NCBI RefSeq assembly: GCF_900110605.1
Contig: NZ_FOFI01000001.1
Span: forward strand, 186,001-250,000
Length of the DNA stretch: 64,000 nt
Origin: Epilithonimonas lactis
GTDB lineage: Bacteria; Bacteroidota; Bacteroidia; Flavobacteriales; Weeksellaceae
Reading direction: 5' to 3'
In this document: positions 1 through 8,457 of the stretch, in pieces
Layout: the number at the start of each line of letters is the position of its first letter
Numbering within the stretch: the stretch's first letter is position 1
Notes under the pieces: model-generated
Told to the model about the DNA's origin: nothing
Seen by the model: only the letters and a program-made list of their open reading frames with translations
Databases searched by the model: none
Position numbers and translations under genes: made by a program

Positions 1-99
1 ATTATGAAAATTCAACAGATCTTCAACATCTATCTTATGCTCTAGCGCAATAGATTCCAAAGTGTCATCCTTCTTTATGGCGTATCTTTTATGTTCCAT
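1..99 (-). CDS. LysM-type protein downstream of vgrG (partial, N-terminus only)
   Basis: Only the first 33 codons are inside the window; the frame stays open to the edge. The start ATG is at 99-97, immediately after the vgrG stop at 103-101, so the two genes are probably co-transcribed and perhaps translationally coupled. The visible residues include KKDDTLESIALEHKIDVEDL, which matches the first half of a LysM domain (DTLxSIAxxxxxxxxDL). LysM proteins bind peptidoglycan or glycans, and in Bacteroidota T6SS loci such genes often follow vgrG. A role as a T6SS effector or loading protein is inferred from position only, because the rest of the gene is outside the window. Confidence 0.7.
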   Translation of the reverse strand, partial: MEHKRYAIKKDDTLESIALEHKIDVEDLLNFHN

Positions 100-100
100 G

Positions 101-2101
101 CTAGTTGATATCTACTTTTGTTGCTTTTATGGTAACATCTTTTCCTCCCGTTATCTCCACACTTCCTTCGCCACTGGATCCTACTGTAGCCAAAGCTGTT
201 CCTCCAAAATGCGATTCTTCGCCAATAATATTTATTTTTTTTCCTAAAATATCTATAGTGCCATCGGACTTCATCGTGATAGAGCTGTCTCCGGTCTTAA
301 AAGTTATTTCTTTGTCACAGGTGATACTTACATTACCTTCGTTATCAAGTTTTAGTACAGCGTTAGAGCCTCCGTCTTCTTTGCTTCCTACCTTGATGGA
401 ATGCATTACGCCAACATTTTCTGTTGCATTATTGCTAACTGAGGTAGTCACATCGCCAGTACCGCTCAGGGTGACGTAGTTACCGTTTCTGTCTTTGATT
501 TCAATTCCGCAGACATCATTAAATTGGATAATGTTCCCACTTTTACTGCTAATGCTTTTAATATTGTTCCCGTTTCCACCTCCACCAGCAACTTTACCAT
601 GGAACAGTCCTCCCATAACAAAAGGACGATCCGGATGATTGTGTATAAAATCGACCATTACCTGATCGCCAACCTCAGGAATAGCCATGAATCCTCTGTT
701 TTTACTTACTTTATCACTGCTTCCGGCATCTGGTGTCATCACACGGATAAAGTCCGTAGTGTCGTGCATATGCCAGTCAAAGCGCACTTGAACCCTGCCC
801 TGATTTTGAGGATCTGTATTGGAAATTACGGTCGCCATTTGAGTTTCTGCATTTGGATATTCAAATTCTGGACGAGGCAAAAATCCACTGTCTGCAGCAA
901 CTGCTTCAAAAGTTCCTTGGTAGTTTCCCTTACCATCTACCTCGTGTTGGGTTTCTGTAACGATCAACTTCGTAAAGTAAGATGTTTGACTGCTGTCTTT
1001 CTTTCTCATATTAATTTCTGCTGTACAGCCGGGATAAAGAAAAGGGATTGATGTTTTTCCTGACGTTACAAAAACTTCTGCAACTTTGCTGCCTGCTGCT
1101 CCTTTTTGTGAAGCAGCGATATCCATAGAAGTTGATGATCTTATGGGTGCTATGCGGAGTGATGGTGTGGTAAAGGTTTTTTCTGCAATCTGTTGCGCTC
1201 GGTTTGCAATATCCGAAACATGTTTTACAGTAGATTTGCCTGTGGTCAATTTTTCGTTTTTACTACTGTTGTAGCCATAAAATGTAGGATTGACATGCGT
1301 CGCTTTCATTTTTAATTTTACATCTGAGATGTTGCTTTTATAGATCAAACGAAGCGGATTTTCTGGTGGCGGTAATGTTCCGAAATGCAACACTTCACCA
1401 TCATAAAAGAACTGTTCGCCGTATGCCTCCGCCATTCTAGCAAGATAATTGTAATGCGTTTCATTGTATTGAGATGAGTAGCTGATGTTTTTCACATAAC
1501 CGCAATCGATACGGAAGTCATAATTGTTGTTGAGCGCTTCTTTTATAATGGCATCGGCAATCGTGCTCAGGCTTACGGAAGATGAACCTCCAAAGCTTTG
1601 CGTGTGTGGTGCAGCATCCAAAAGAATCGTAGGACTGTATCCGGAAAGTACGATGATCCCTAAATTTCCTTCTTCCTGTTCGTATTCCACACTTAGGATG
1701 ACTCCAACAAATGTTCTTTCGGGTCCATCAGGCATACCTTTATAACTGAAAACGACCGTAAGTCTCTTCCCAAGAAAATTTTGAGCTTCATTCAGTTCAT
1801 GATTTTCCGATTTTTCTAAAGCATCGTGTGGCAGTTTGAGCTCAAAAGAATGGTGTTTGCAAGCACTTTGATTCAGAGAAAAATGATTGTAATGATTGAT
1901 GACTGTTCCCTCGACAATAATTTTGAGTCCCACAACTCGGTTGATTCCAAAAATTTGATGCACGTCTATTGCATTGGAATTGTAAATCTTTGACGTTGGC
2001 TGCTTTTTCAAAAGCTCATCATTTTGCATAGAGCCATCTTCCTGGTCAGCTGTAGTCGACGATTGGCTTGCGGTATTGAGGTTTTTTGAATCTTGAAACA
2101 T
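101..2101 (-). CDS. vgrG: type VI secretion system spike protein VgrG
   Basis: The 666-residue protein has the VgrG layout. A Phage_GPD-like region fills roughly residues 45-400. A gp5-type OB domain follows at about 423-502, with the typical stretches QGRVQVRFDW and PEVGDQVMVDF. A Gly/Val/Asp-rich beta-prism-like tail runs from about 515 to 666 and ends in KDVTIKATKVDIN. VgrG trimers tip the Hcp tube of the contractile T6SS and carry effectors on the tail. The N-terminus has about 35 polar residues before the conserved part, so the true start could be slightly downstream. It lies downstream of tssD on the same strand and directly upstream of a LysM gene, as in Bacteroidota T6SS subtype iii loci. 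The sheath and baseplate genes are not in the window. Confidence 0.93.
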   Translation of the reverse strand: MFQDSKNLNTASQSSTTADQEDGSMQNDELLKKQPTSKIYNSNAIDVHQIFGINRVVGLKIIVEGTVINHYNHFSLNQSACKHHSFELKLPHDALEKSENHELNEAQNFLGKRLTVVFSYKGMPDGPERTFVGVILSVEYEQEEGNLGIIVLSGYSPTILLDAAPHTQSFGGSSSVSLSTIADAIIKEALNNNYDFRIDCGYVKNISYSSQYNETHYNYLARMAEAYGEQFFYDGEVLHFGTLPPPENPLRLIYKSNISDVKLKMKATHVNPTFYGYNSSKNEKLTTGKSTVKHVSDIANRAQQIAEKTFTTPSLRIAPIRSSTSMDIAASQKGAAGSKVAEVFVTSGKTSIPFLYPGCTAEINMRKKDSSQTSYFTKLIVTETQHEVDGKGNYQGTFEAVAADSGFLPRPEFEYPNAETQMATVISNTDPQNQGRVQVRFDWHMHDTTDFIRVMTPDAGSSDKVSKNRGFMAIPEVGDQVMVDFIHNHPDRPFVMGGLFHGKVAGGGGNGNNIKSISSKSGNIIQFNDVCGIEIKDRNGNYVTLSGTGDVTTSVSNNATENVGVMHSIKVGSKEDGGSNAVLKLDNEGNVSITCDKEITFKTGDSSITMKSDGTIDILGKKINIIGEESHFGGTALATVGSSGEGSVEITGGKDVTIKATKVDIN

Positions 2102-2208
2102 AACTTCTGTTTTTGTGATTTAGACAAGTAACTTGGGAATGTTGGCTTTACTCTGTAAGTAAGTAGCAATTTTTATGCAAATTTTGCAATTCCGAACCTG
2201 CTTTTAAG

Positions 2209-2252
2209 AGAAAATCCTGACGCAATTACTTTTCAGTACATTCATCAGGATT
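2209..2252 (-). terminator. possible terminator after tssD
   Basis: An 8-bp perfect inverted repeat (AATCCTGA at 2213-2220 and TCAGGATT at 2245-2252) with a 24-base loop is followed on the minus strand by TTTTCTCTT. It sits 46 bases after the tssD stop and before vgrG, so it may reduce read-through and make Hcp more abundant than VgrG. The long loop makes this weak. Confidence 0.4.
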
Positions 2253-2297
2253 TAGTATTAATTGCAGTTTTTTTTAGAATAGTAAATATCCAAGGGG

Positions 2298-2705
2298 CTA
2301 TTTTGCTCCCGGCCAGATTCCGTCGTAAGCAGAATTACCGTACTCGATTTTCTCTGCACTCACGATAAAACTGATAAACATATTATCCTCATTCAGAGCA
2401 TCATAATCTACTTCGTGCTGTATCACATAGCCATTTTCCCATTTCAATGTAGTCAATGTTCCTTCTTCGTGAGATTTGTTAAATGTTACCTCACCACTGG
2501 TTGGTTTGTATTTACCATTCAGTAAACTTTCCAAAATACCAGAATCTTCTGTAGCTTCCACAGTAATTTTGATTAATGCATTAGAAGGATCGGATGCCAC
2601 TCGACCTGACACATCTGTGTTTCTTGATACGCCGTAATTCAGTTTAAGAATTTTTTGTTCGGATCCACCATTGAATTTTAGGATCGCTCGTGAATTGTTT
2701 GCCAT
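2298..2705 (-). CDS. tssD: type VI secretion system tube protein TssD (Hcp)
   Basis: This 135-residue protein matches the Bacteroidota Hcp family in length and pattern: N-terminal RAILKFNGGSEQKILKLNYG, then a long all-beta protein with GEVTFNKSHEEGTL and a final region ending DGIWPGAK. Hcp hexamers stack into the inner tube of the T6SS, and the protein is also secreted. There is no signal peptide, as expected for a cytoplasmically assembled tube. It lies 196 bases upstream of vgrG on the same strand, with a possible terminator between them, and has its own likely promoter (-7 box TATCTTTG at 2766-2759). Family assignment is firm; which T6SS gene set it works with cannot be seen. Confidence 0.92.
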   Translation of the reverse strand: MANNSRAILKFNGGSEQKILKLNYGVSRNTDVSGRVASDPSNALIKITVEATEDSGILESLLNGKYKPTSGEVTFNKSHEEGTLTTLKWENGYVIQHEVDYDALNEDNMFISFIVSAEKIEYGNSAYDGIWPGAK

Positions 2706-3042
2706 GATTTCTAAATTTTAAATATTAATAATGAATTTATTTCCTGATTTGAATATACCAAAGATAGAACCGGAAACTCATTTTTTCGGTCGTAGAATTA
2801 CTACAATTCTTGGCAAATCAGAGACATAGCATTTAACAATAATAGCTTAATGTATTTCAAAATACCTGTTTTATTTAAATATCTGAAAAAACTTCAGTGG
2901 TTGTATTTTTACGATAATGTAAATTTTCAAGCAATTTTTCATTAAGTTTTTTGTCATCATTTTTTATAGAATTATTAACGTAGAAATTCAGTTTTTTTAA
3001 TCATTTTTGTACCGTAAAACAATTAACTTTTTTTAGCCGGAA
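2706..3042. promoter_or_regulatory. 337-bp intergenic region between tssD and speA, with promoter-like boxes
   Basis: This AT-rich gap separates divergent genes. On the minus strand TATCTTTG (2766-2759) fits the Bacteroidota -7 consensus TAnnTTTG, about 55 bases upstream of the tssD start. No clear -33 TTG lies at the ideal spacing. On the plus strand the last 100 bases are T-rich without a perfect -7 box; speA is probably transcribed from around 2990-3015. I see no small gene, repeat or structured RNA here. Confidence 0.45.
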
Positions 3043-4434
3043 ATGAAAATAAAATATTCTGAACTAATTGACCAAACGCTTTATTTTCCTACAGAAGAAT
3101 TCAATGTAGAAGAGAATAATCTGAAATTCCACGATATCAACCTGATGGAAGTTGTGGAAAAATTCGGAACTCCTTTGAAGTTCAATTATTTACCAAAGAT
3201 TTCTCAGAATATTGAAAGGGCAAAATTCTGGTTCAAAGAAGCTTTTGAAAAGAACGATTACCAAAAAACCTACAGATATTGCTACTGCACGAAGTCCAGC
3301 CATTTTGCCTTCGTTGTGGAAGAAGCGTTGAAGAATGACATCAGTCTGGAAACGTCTTCCGCTTACGATATGGACATCGTGAAATCGCTTTATGACAAAG
3401 GAAAAGTAACAAAAGACATCGAAGTGATCTGCAACGGTTTCAAAACTGATGATTATTTAGCAAAAATCTCTGACCTGATTAACAGCGGTTTCGAAAATAT
3501 CACGCCGATTCTTGACAATTACAGAGAGCTCGATAAGCTGACAGAAAGCATCGACAGAACTTTCGACATCGGAATCAGAATCGCGGCGGAAGAGGAACCG
3601 AAGTTCGAATTTTATACCTCAAGATTAGGAATCGGATACAAAGATATCATCCCATATTACAGCCAGAAAATCGCTGAACATCCGAATGCGAGACTGAAAA
3701 TGCTTCACTTTTTCATCAACACCGGAATCAAGGACACGGCGTATTATTGGAACGAATTGTACAAATGTCTCCGCGTGTATGCAAGATTGAAAAAAATTGC
3801 GCCGGAAGTGGATTCATTGAATATTGGTGGTGGTTTCCCAATCAAAACTTCGCTTAATTTCGATTATGACTATCAATATATGGTCAATGAAATCGTGTCT
3901 CAAATCAAGAAATTCTGTGAGGAAGAAGGTGTTGAAGAACCAAATATCTACACGGAATTCGGAAGTTTTACCGTTGGAGAAAGTGGCGGACATTTATATA
4001 AAATCATTTCTCAGAAACGTCAGAACGACAGAGAAAAATGGAATATGATTGATTCATCTTTTATGACGACTTTGCCGGACACTTGGGCGATTTCCCGTCA
4101 CTTCATTATGTTGCCACTCAACCGTTGGGAAGATTCTTACGAAAGGGTTTTTCTGGGCGGATTAACCTGTGATTCAGATGATTACTACAATTCTGAGCAA
4201 CATACGAATGCAATTTATCTTCCGGTTTTCAATGAGACAAAATCTTTGTACATCGGATTTTTCCATACAGGCGCTTATCAGGAAACGATTGGCGGATACG
4301 GCGGTGTTCACCATTGTTTGATGCCTCAGCCAAAGCATATTTTGATTGATAAAGACGAAGATGGGAATCTGACTTACGAGCTTTTCCGTGAGGAGCAAAG
4401 ACCTGAAGATGTCCTTAAACTTTTAGGATATTAA
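3043..4434 (+). CDS. speA: arginine decarboxylase (short Bacteroidota form)
   Basis: This 463-residue protein belongs to the fold III PLP-dependent decarboxylases. It has an N-terminal TIM-barrel with YCYCTKSSH (around residue 78-88, where the Schiff-base lysine is expected) and the glycine-rich phosphate-binding stretch LNIGGGFPI. Near residue 374-378 the motif TCDSDD carries the catalytic cysteine of the arginine/ornithine/diaminopimelate decarboxylase family. It is much shorter than E. coli SpeA (about 658 residues) but is the usual length in flavobacteria. The expected reaction is arginine to agmatine, the first step of polyamine synthesis. It is a single gene with a strong terminator 40 bases downstream. 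Substrate choice between arginine and related amino acids is inferred from family similarity. Confidence 0.85.
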   Translation: MKIKYSELIDQTLYFPTEEFNVEENNLKFHDINLMEVVEKFGTPLKFNYLPKISQNIERAKFWFKEAFEKNDYQKTYRYCYCTKSSHFAFVVEEALKNDISLETSSAYDMDIVKSLYDKGKVTKDIEVICNGFKTDDYLAKISDLINSGFENITPILDNYRELDKLTESIDRTFDIGIRIAAEEEPKFEFYTSRLGIGYKDIIPYYSQKIAEHPNARLKMLHFFINTGIKDTAYYWNELYKCLRVYARLKKIAPEVDSLNIGGGFPIKTSLNFDYDYQYMVNEIVSQIKKFCEEEGVEEPNIYTEFGSFTVGESGGHLYKIISQKRQNDREKWNMIDSSFMTTLPDTWAISRHFIMLPLNRWEDSYERVFLGGLTCDSDDYYNSEQHTNAIYLPVFNETKSLYIGFFHTGAYQETIGGYGGVHHCLMPQPKHILIDKDEDGNLTYELFREEQRPEDVLKLLGY

Positions 4435-4471
4435 TTCTAGAGAATAGACTTTTGGATAAAAGATAATAGAC

Positions 4472-4504
4472 AAAAAAAGCGGAATTAATTTCCGCTTTTT
4501 TTTA
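4472..4504. terminator. bidirectional terminator between speA and the nitroreductase
   Basis: Perfect stem AGCGGAA / TTCCGCT with loop TTAA, flanked by an A-run on the left and a T-run on the right, so it can end transcription from both converging genes. The T-run overlaps the nitroreductase stop codon. Confidence 0.85.
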
Positions 4505-5134
4505 TTTGATTTCTGCAATGAATTCGTCGTTTGGTGTTCTGTATTTTTTCAGATTTACCAGCCAATCTCCGCTTGTGTCTCTGTAGCCTAAAGGTAACAG
4601 GACAACGCTTTTCAGTCCTTTTTCTGCAAGTCCTAACAATTCGTCAAGAGCTTGGTTGTTAAAACCTTCCATTGGTGTTGCGTCCACTTTTTGTTCAGCG
4701 GCAGCAGCAATTGCTAGTCTGAAGGAGATGTAAGCTTGTTTTGCAGCGTGTGTTGCGTGCCATTCGGTACCGAGTGGTTCATATGATCCCCAAAGATTTG
4801 CTTTGTAATCGTCCATCGTTTCGGTTGGAATTCCTCTTTCTGCAGTCGTTTTTTCGAAAACTTCAGAAATGCTGTTGTGAGAATAGCCGTCCCAAGCTGC
4901 CCAAACCAAAAGGTGTGAACCATCTGTAATCTGAGCTTGACCGTAAGCAATTGGCTGAATTTTTTCCAATAATTCTTTGTTGGTGATAACGAATAATCTG
5001 TAAGGTTGCAGACCAGATGATGAAGGCGCCAATCTTGCCGCTTCTATTATGTAATCTACTTTATCTTGAGGAACTGGTTCGCCGTTCATTTTCTTTGTTG
5101 CGTACCGCCAGTTCAAATCTTCTAATAAGCTCAT
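4502..5134 (-). CDS. NAD(P)H-dependent nitroreductase family oxidoreductase
   Basis: The 210-residue product has the nitroreductase pattern: N-terminal LNWRYATKKMNG, then the FMN-binding region RLAPSSSGLQPYRLFVI, and a C-terminal KSVVLLPLGYRD stretch. These are soluble FMN dimers of the NfsB/NfnB type that reduce quinones and nitro compounds with NAD(P)H. I chose the ATG at 5134, giving MSLLEDLNWRYATKK, because an upstream in-frame ATG at 5164 adds ten residues not typical of the family and would overlap the -7 box TAACTTTG at 5169-5162. It is divergent from an HxlR-type regulator, a common pairing, so it is probably induced by electrophilic or redox stress. The natural substrate is unknown. 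Confidence 0.88.
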   Translation of the reverse strand: MSLLEDLNWRYATKKMNGEPVPQDKVDYIIEAARLAPSSSGLQPYRLFVITNKELLEKIQPIAYGQAQITDGSHLLVWAAWDGYSHNSISEVFEKTTAERGIPTETMDDYKANLWGSYEPLGTEWHATHAAKQAYISFRLAIAAAAEQKVDATPMEGFNNQALDELLGLAEKGLKSVVLLPLGYRDTSGDWLVNLKKYRTPNDEFIAEIK

Positions 5135-5161
5135 TGTCAATGATTTTTTAAATTGAGAGTA

Positions 5162-5228
5162 CAAAGTTAATTAAGAAAAGTTTATTTTTGTAATGAAGTT
5201 ACCAAAAGTTAGCATTACTAAAAAGTTA
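5162..5228. promoter_or_regulatory. nitroreductase promoter with two repeated operator-like sites
   Basis: On the minus strand TAACTTTG (5169-5162) matches the -7 box. Just upstream are two near-identical direct repeats, TTACCAAAAGTTA (5199-5211) and TTACTAAAAAGTTA (5215-5228), spaced 16 bases start to start. Placement between a nitroreductase and an HxlR gene suggests HxlR operators. Binding is inferred. Confidence 0.5.
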
Positions 5229-5299
5229 TAAGATTGATAATTAAATTGTTAACTAATATTGGAATGTGATTTCTTATCATATGATATTAAAAAAATAAA

Positions 5300-5650
5300 A
5301 TGATGAAAATAAAATGTTGTAAAACCAATATGATGGCTGTTCAAGATACAATGGATGTTTTGAAAGGCCGCTGGAAGATCCATATCATCGCCGCTCTGTG
5401 CTATGATAAAATGAGGTTCTCCGACCTTCAAAAAGAAATTGAAGGCATATCGGCGAAAATGCTGAGTAGCGAATTGAAAGATCTCGAAGTCAATCAATTG
5501 CTAAAGAGAACTGTTCTGAAAACCCAGCCGATCAGTGTTGAATATGAACTGACAGAGTATGGTTACACTTTAAAAAAAGTGATAGAAAATCTCGCCGATT
5601 GGGGAATCCAGCACCGAAAAAGGATTGTTGGAAAGGTGTTGGAAGGCTGA
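5300..5650 (+). CDS. HxlR-family winged-helix transcriptional regulator
   Basis: The 116-residue protein is a typical HxlR/YodB-type winged helix. It has the family N-terminus ending in LKGRWKIHIIAAL, the recognition region MRFSDLQKEIEGISAKMLSS, and a C-terminal wing and helix with VEYELTEYGYTL. Two adjacent cysteines at positions 6-7 sit where many HxlR regulators carry the redox- or electrophile-sensing cysteine, so thiol-based sensing is plausible. Two start codons are possible (5300 and 5303). It is divergent from the nitroreductase gene and the shared gap holds repeated TTAC..AGTTA sites. It probably controls that gene and itself; the inducer is not known. Confidence 0.9.
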   Translation: MMKIKCCKTNMMAVQDTMDVLKGRWKIHIIAALCYDKMRFSDLQKEIEGISAKMLSSELKDLEVNQLLKRTVLKTQPISVEYELTEYGYTLKKVIENLADWGIQHRKRIVGKVLEG

Positions 5651-5735
5651 TCTTATTTTGATCTAAATTGATCTTTTAAATTGGATTGATCTAAGAATTT
5701 TTTATCTTTAATGCTTGTCTTTGATTTTTCAAATA

Positions 5736-7220
5736 ATGCTGTTCAGAATTTTTTCTTTGCTGTTATTTTTGGTGTTTGCAGTGAATGTGAATGCCCAGAT
5801 CAATGATGCTCAAAACCTGACAAAGGATGTCAGGTCTTTGATGTACAGTGATCCGGAAAAGGCGATCAAGACGGCGCAGTACATCGTTTCCAATCAGAGC
5901 TTTGGAACGCCAGATGATGTTTATAATGCCTTGCTTCTCCAGTCCGAGATCTATTTTAATTTAAAAAAATACAATGACGCTGTCATAAAGCTCATCTCTG
6001 CAGACAGAATATCTGGCAATGTTGATGATGATCTTCTCAAGGCTAAAAATGAGTATCTGATTGGAAAGCTCTATCTAGAGCTTGGTTTTCTTGACGAGTA
6101 TCAAGAGGCTATTGACGCTATCGATGCACGTTCCAGATCTTTGAAGAAAGAGGAAGAAAAATCCTGCGTAGAGCTTTGGAAGAAAGAACTGGAAATTTTG
6201 AAGTTGTACCATCAAGGAAAGTATAAAGAATGTCTTAATGAAATTCAAAGTAGAATTAATAGTAAGTCAGATTTGGATACGGCTTATGGTTCACGTTTAC
6301 AGGTCATTAAACTAAATGTCGCAAATAACAAAACGAGCAATTTTCAAAGCTCCGAAAGTTACTTTCAGTTTCTGGCACAATTGGCCGATCTGAGATCTGA
6401 GGTTAAGAATATGAACTTTAAAGAAGCTGATCTTATTACTTTAAAGAATCGATTTCCGCAATTCAATGATGGCGTTTTTTTTGCCGATGTTTACCGAGAA
6501 TGGTCAAAAACTGCTTGTGGTAGTAATTCTGCCGACTGTTTTACTTCAAGGAAAGAATATATTAAAATATTAAAATCGACACTTGCGGACAAGCAGGAAG
6601 CGAGAGTGAATATCATCAACCTCATCGATCAGAAGGAAAATTCTAAGATCCACAATCAGAAAGAATTTCAAAATAAAATTTTATTTCTTTTGGCTGCTAT
6701 TGCTGCATTGTCTTTGGTCATCAGTCTGATCTATTATTTCATCATAAAAAACAGAACGAATGTTGCGACGATGGAATACGAAAAAGAGAATATTTCCAAA
6801 GAATACGAAAGGAAACTGAGCGACCAGCTGAAAGATTTCCAGGCAAGTCACGTCTTTACGATTCCAGAAAAGACGGAAAATCTAATACTTGCAAATCTTG
6901 AAACGTTTGAAAAAAGCAAAGATGTGAGAGATCCATCTCTGTCATTATCCGTTCTTGCAAAGCGGATGAATACGAATTCCAAATACTTGTCCGAGGTGAT
7001 CAACAAACACAAAGGCAAGAACTTCAATAATTATCTGAATGAACTCAGGGTGAATTATATCGTGGAAAAATTAACTCAAAACCCTGAATATCTGCAATAT
7101 AAAACCAGTTATCTGGCAGAAGAGGCTGGCTTTGCATCGCGCACGACCTTCACGACGATCTTCAAGAATGTGACCGGGAAAAGCCCGTCGCAGTTTATAG
7201 ATGAACTTAAAAACAAATGA
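5736..7220 (+). CDS. TPR-containing membrane regulator with C-terminal AraC-type HTH domain
   Basis: The 494-residue product begins with a signal/anchor sequence (MLFRIFSLLLFLVFAVNVNA). About 290 residues with helical TPR-like repeats follow, then one membrane segment near residue 315-337 (FLLAAIAALSLVISLIYYFI), a coiled-coil linker, and an AraC-type DNA-binding domain in the last 110 residues (SVLAKRMNTNSKYLSEVI ... TTFTTIFKNVTGKSPSQFI). This layout, periplasmic TPR sensor to cytoplasmic AraC output, is a known Bacteroidota regulator type. I preferred the ATG at 5736 over the TTG at 5715 because it gives a clean signal sequence. The next gene starts one base after its stop. The signal and targets are unknown. 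Confidence 0.85.
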   Translation: MLFRIFSLLLFLVFAVNVNAQINDAQNLTKDVRSLMYSDPEKAIKTAQYIVSNQSFGTPDDVYNALLLQSEIYFNLKKYNDAVIKLISADRISGNVDDDLLKAKNEYLIGKLYLELGFLDEYQEAIDAIDARSRSLKKEEEKSCVELWKKELEILKLYHQGKYKECLNEIQSRINSKSDLDTAYGSRLQVIKLNVANNKTSNFQSSESYFQFLAQLADLRSEVKNMNFKEADLITLKNRFPQFNDGVFFADVYREWSKTACGSNSADCFTSRKEYIKILKSTLADKQEARVNIINLIDQKENSKIHNQKEFQNKILFLLAAIAALSLVISLIYYFIIKNRTNVATMEYEKENISKEYERKLSDQLKDFQASHVFTIPEKTENLILANLETFEKSKDVRDPSLSLSVLAKRMNTNSKYLSEVINKHKGKNFNNYLNELRVNYIVEKLTQNPEYLQYKTSYLAEEAGFASRTTFTTIFKNVTGKSPSQFIDELKNK

Positions 7221-7221
7221 T

Positions 7222-8301
7222 ATGAAGAAAGTTTTGTACCTCTTGTTTTTGATGTTTTCAATGTTTGGTTTCTCACAGTCCGAAGCCAACTTGGAGAAGC
7301 AAATCACAGAAGTTGATAGGATGGCTTTTGTAGATCCGGATTCTGCTTTGGTAATGGTCAAAAAGCTGGAACCCAAGATCGATGATGATAAGTTGCAAAG
7401 CAAATTGTTGCTCGCAAAAGGTAGCGCCTATTCTGTCAAACATCTGTCGTCAGCGGCGTTGAGGTCAGGTTTTGAAGCCTTGGATATTTCGCAGAAATCG
7501 CAGGATTCTCTGATGATGGTCAATACGTTGGGATTCATCGGTAATCAATATTATATCCTTAAACTCAATAAGAAAGCCATCAATTATCTGAACAGGGCAG
7601 AAACGATCATCGATTTTCTGAAGGATGGTTCTCTGGATCAGATGAGCGCAAATATTTATTTTGTGAAGGCCTTGATCTACAAGGATAATTTGGATCCCGC
7701 ATTTGCGATCACTTATTTTGATAAAGCGATCTTTGAGTATAATAAAAATAATGACCGAAGTAGTTTGCTCAACAAAAATATCACCAAGATCCAGAAAGGT
7801 TATTCCTTGATAGATATTGGTAAAGCGGATGAAGCGGAGCAACTTTTCCTTGAGGTCATCAAAGAATCTGACCGTTACAAAATGGCTGAGGTTTCTGACT
7901 ATGCGAAAGTGGGTTTGGCAATTACCTATGACAACAAAAAGGATTTTATCAAGGCCAATCAGATCTTGTTGGAGACTGAGAAGAGAATTGGGAAGACGGG
8001 AAATATTGGACTTCTGACCGAGGTCTATGATGCGCTGAGTCAAAATTATCTCAATCAAAATAACGCTCCTCAATATTTTTTTTACAACCAAAAGCTGGAA
8101 AAAAATCTGCTGACAAATGATAATGTAGAGGAAAAATCTTTCTCCGAATTGCTCAGAAAAAACATAGAAACGCAAAATTCAGAATTTGAGAATAATCAAA
8201 ATTTGTTTTATTTATTTGCGGTTTTGATAATTTTATTTAACATCTTTAGTTTATTTTACATCAGAAAAAAGATTAATGGACTAAAATCAGTAAAATTTTA
8301 G
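7222..8301 (+). CDS. TPR-repeat membrane protein without an output domain
   Basis: This 359-residue protein starts with a signal peptide (MKKVLYLLFLMFSMFGFSQS). Helical repeats with TPR-like spacing follow, then one C-terminal membrane segment (LFYLFAVLIILFNIFSLFYI) and a short basic tail (RKKINGLKSVKF). It resembles the sensor half of the preceding TPR-AraC protein but stops after the membrane segment, so it cannot bind DNA itself. I chose the ATG at 7222, two bases past the previous stop, because the in-frame ATG at 7201 would overlap the upstream gene and spoil the signal peptide. The pair is almost certainly one operon. A role as partner or modulator of the upstream regulator is inference. 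Confidence 0.8.
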   Translation: MKKVLYLLFLMFSMFGFSQSEANLEKQITEVDRMAFVDPDSALVMVKKLEPKIDDDKLQSKLLLAKGSAYSVKHLSSAALRSGFEALDISQKSQDSLMMVNTLGFIGNQYYILKLNKKAINYLNRAETIIDFLKDGSLDQMSANIYFVKALIYKDNLDPAFAITYFDKAIFEYNKNNDRSSLLNKNITKIQKGYSLIDIGKADEAEQLFLEVIKESDRYKMAEVSDYAKVGLAITYDNKKDFIKANQILLETEKRIGKTGNIGLLTEVYDALSQNYLNQNNAPQYFFYNQKLEKNLLTNDNVEEKSFSELLRKNIETQNSEFENNQNLFYLFAVLIILFNIFSLFYIRKKINGLKSVKF

Positions 8302-8427
8302 AATTTATTTATTGGTGTCTTTAATGTTTTGTAATTCAATGCTTTGAGGTGTATAATTCAGTGTTTATATTCGTGTAAATTCGCTGATTCCAAACAGTAA
8401 AAGTTTTCTTTTAAACAATTTCGTAGT

Positions 8428-8435
8428 TACATTTG
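8428..8435 (+). promoter_or_regulatory. -7 promoter box of the GEVED T9SS cargo gene
   Basis: TACATTTG matches the Bacteroidota -7 consensus TAnnTTTG exactly and lies 22 bases before the ATG at 8458. No convincing -33 TTG is seen. Confidence 0.5.
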
Positions 8436-8457
8436 ATTATAATTTAAAATCAAGAAT

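Noticed and set aside
5715-5735. TTG start seven codons before the TPR-AraC gene
   Set aside because: It would place extra residues before a clean signal peptide that starts at the ATG at 5736.
7465-8175. 236-codon minus-strand frame inside the TPR-membrane protein gene
   Set aside because: It is the mirror of a real coding region on the plus strand and has no start context or family.
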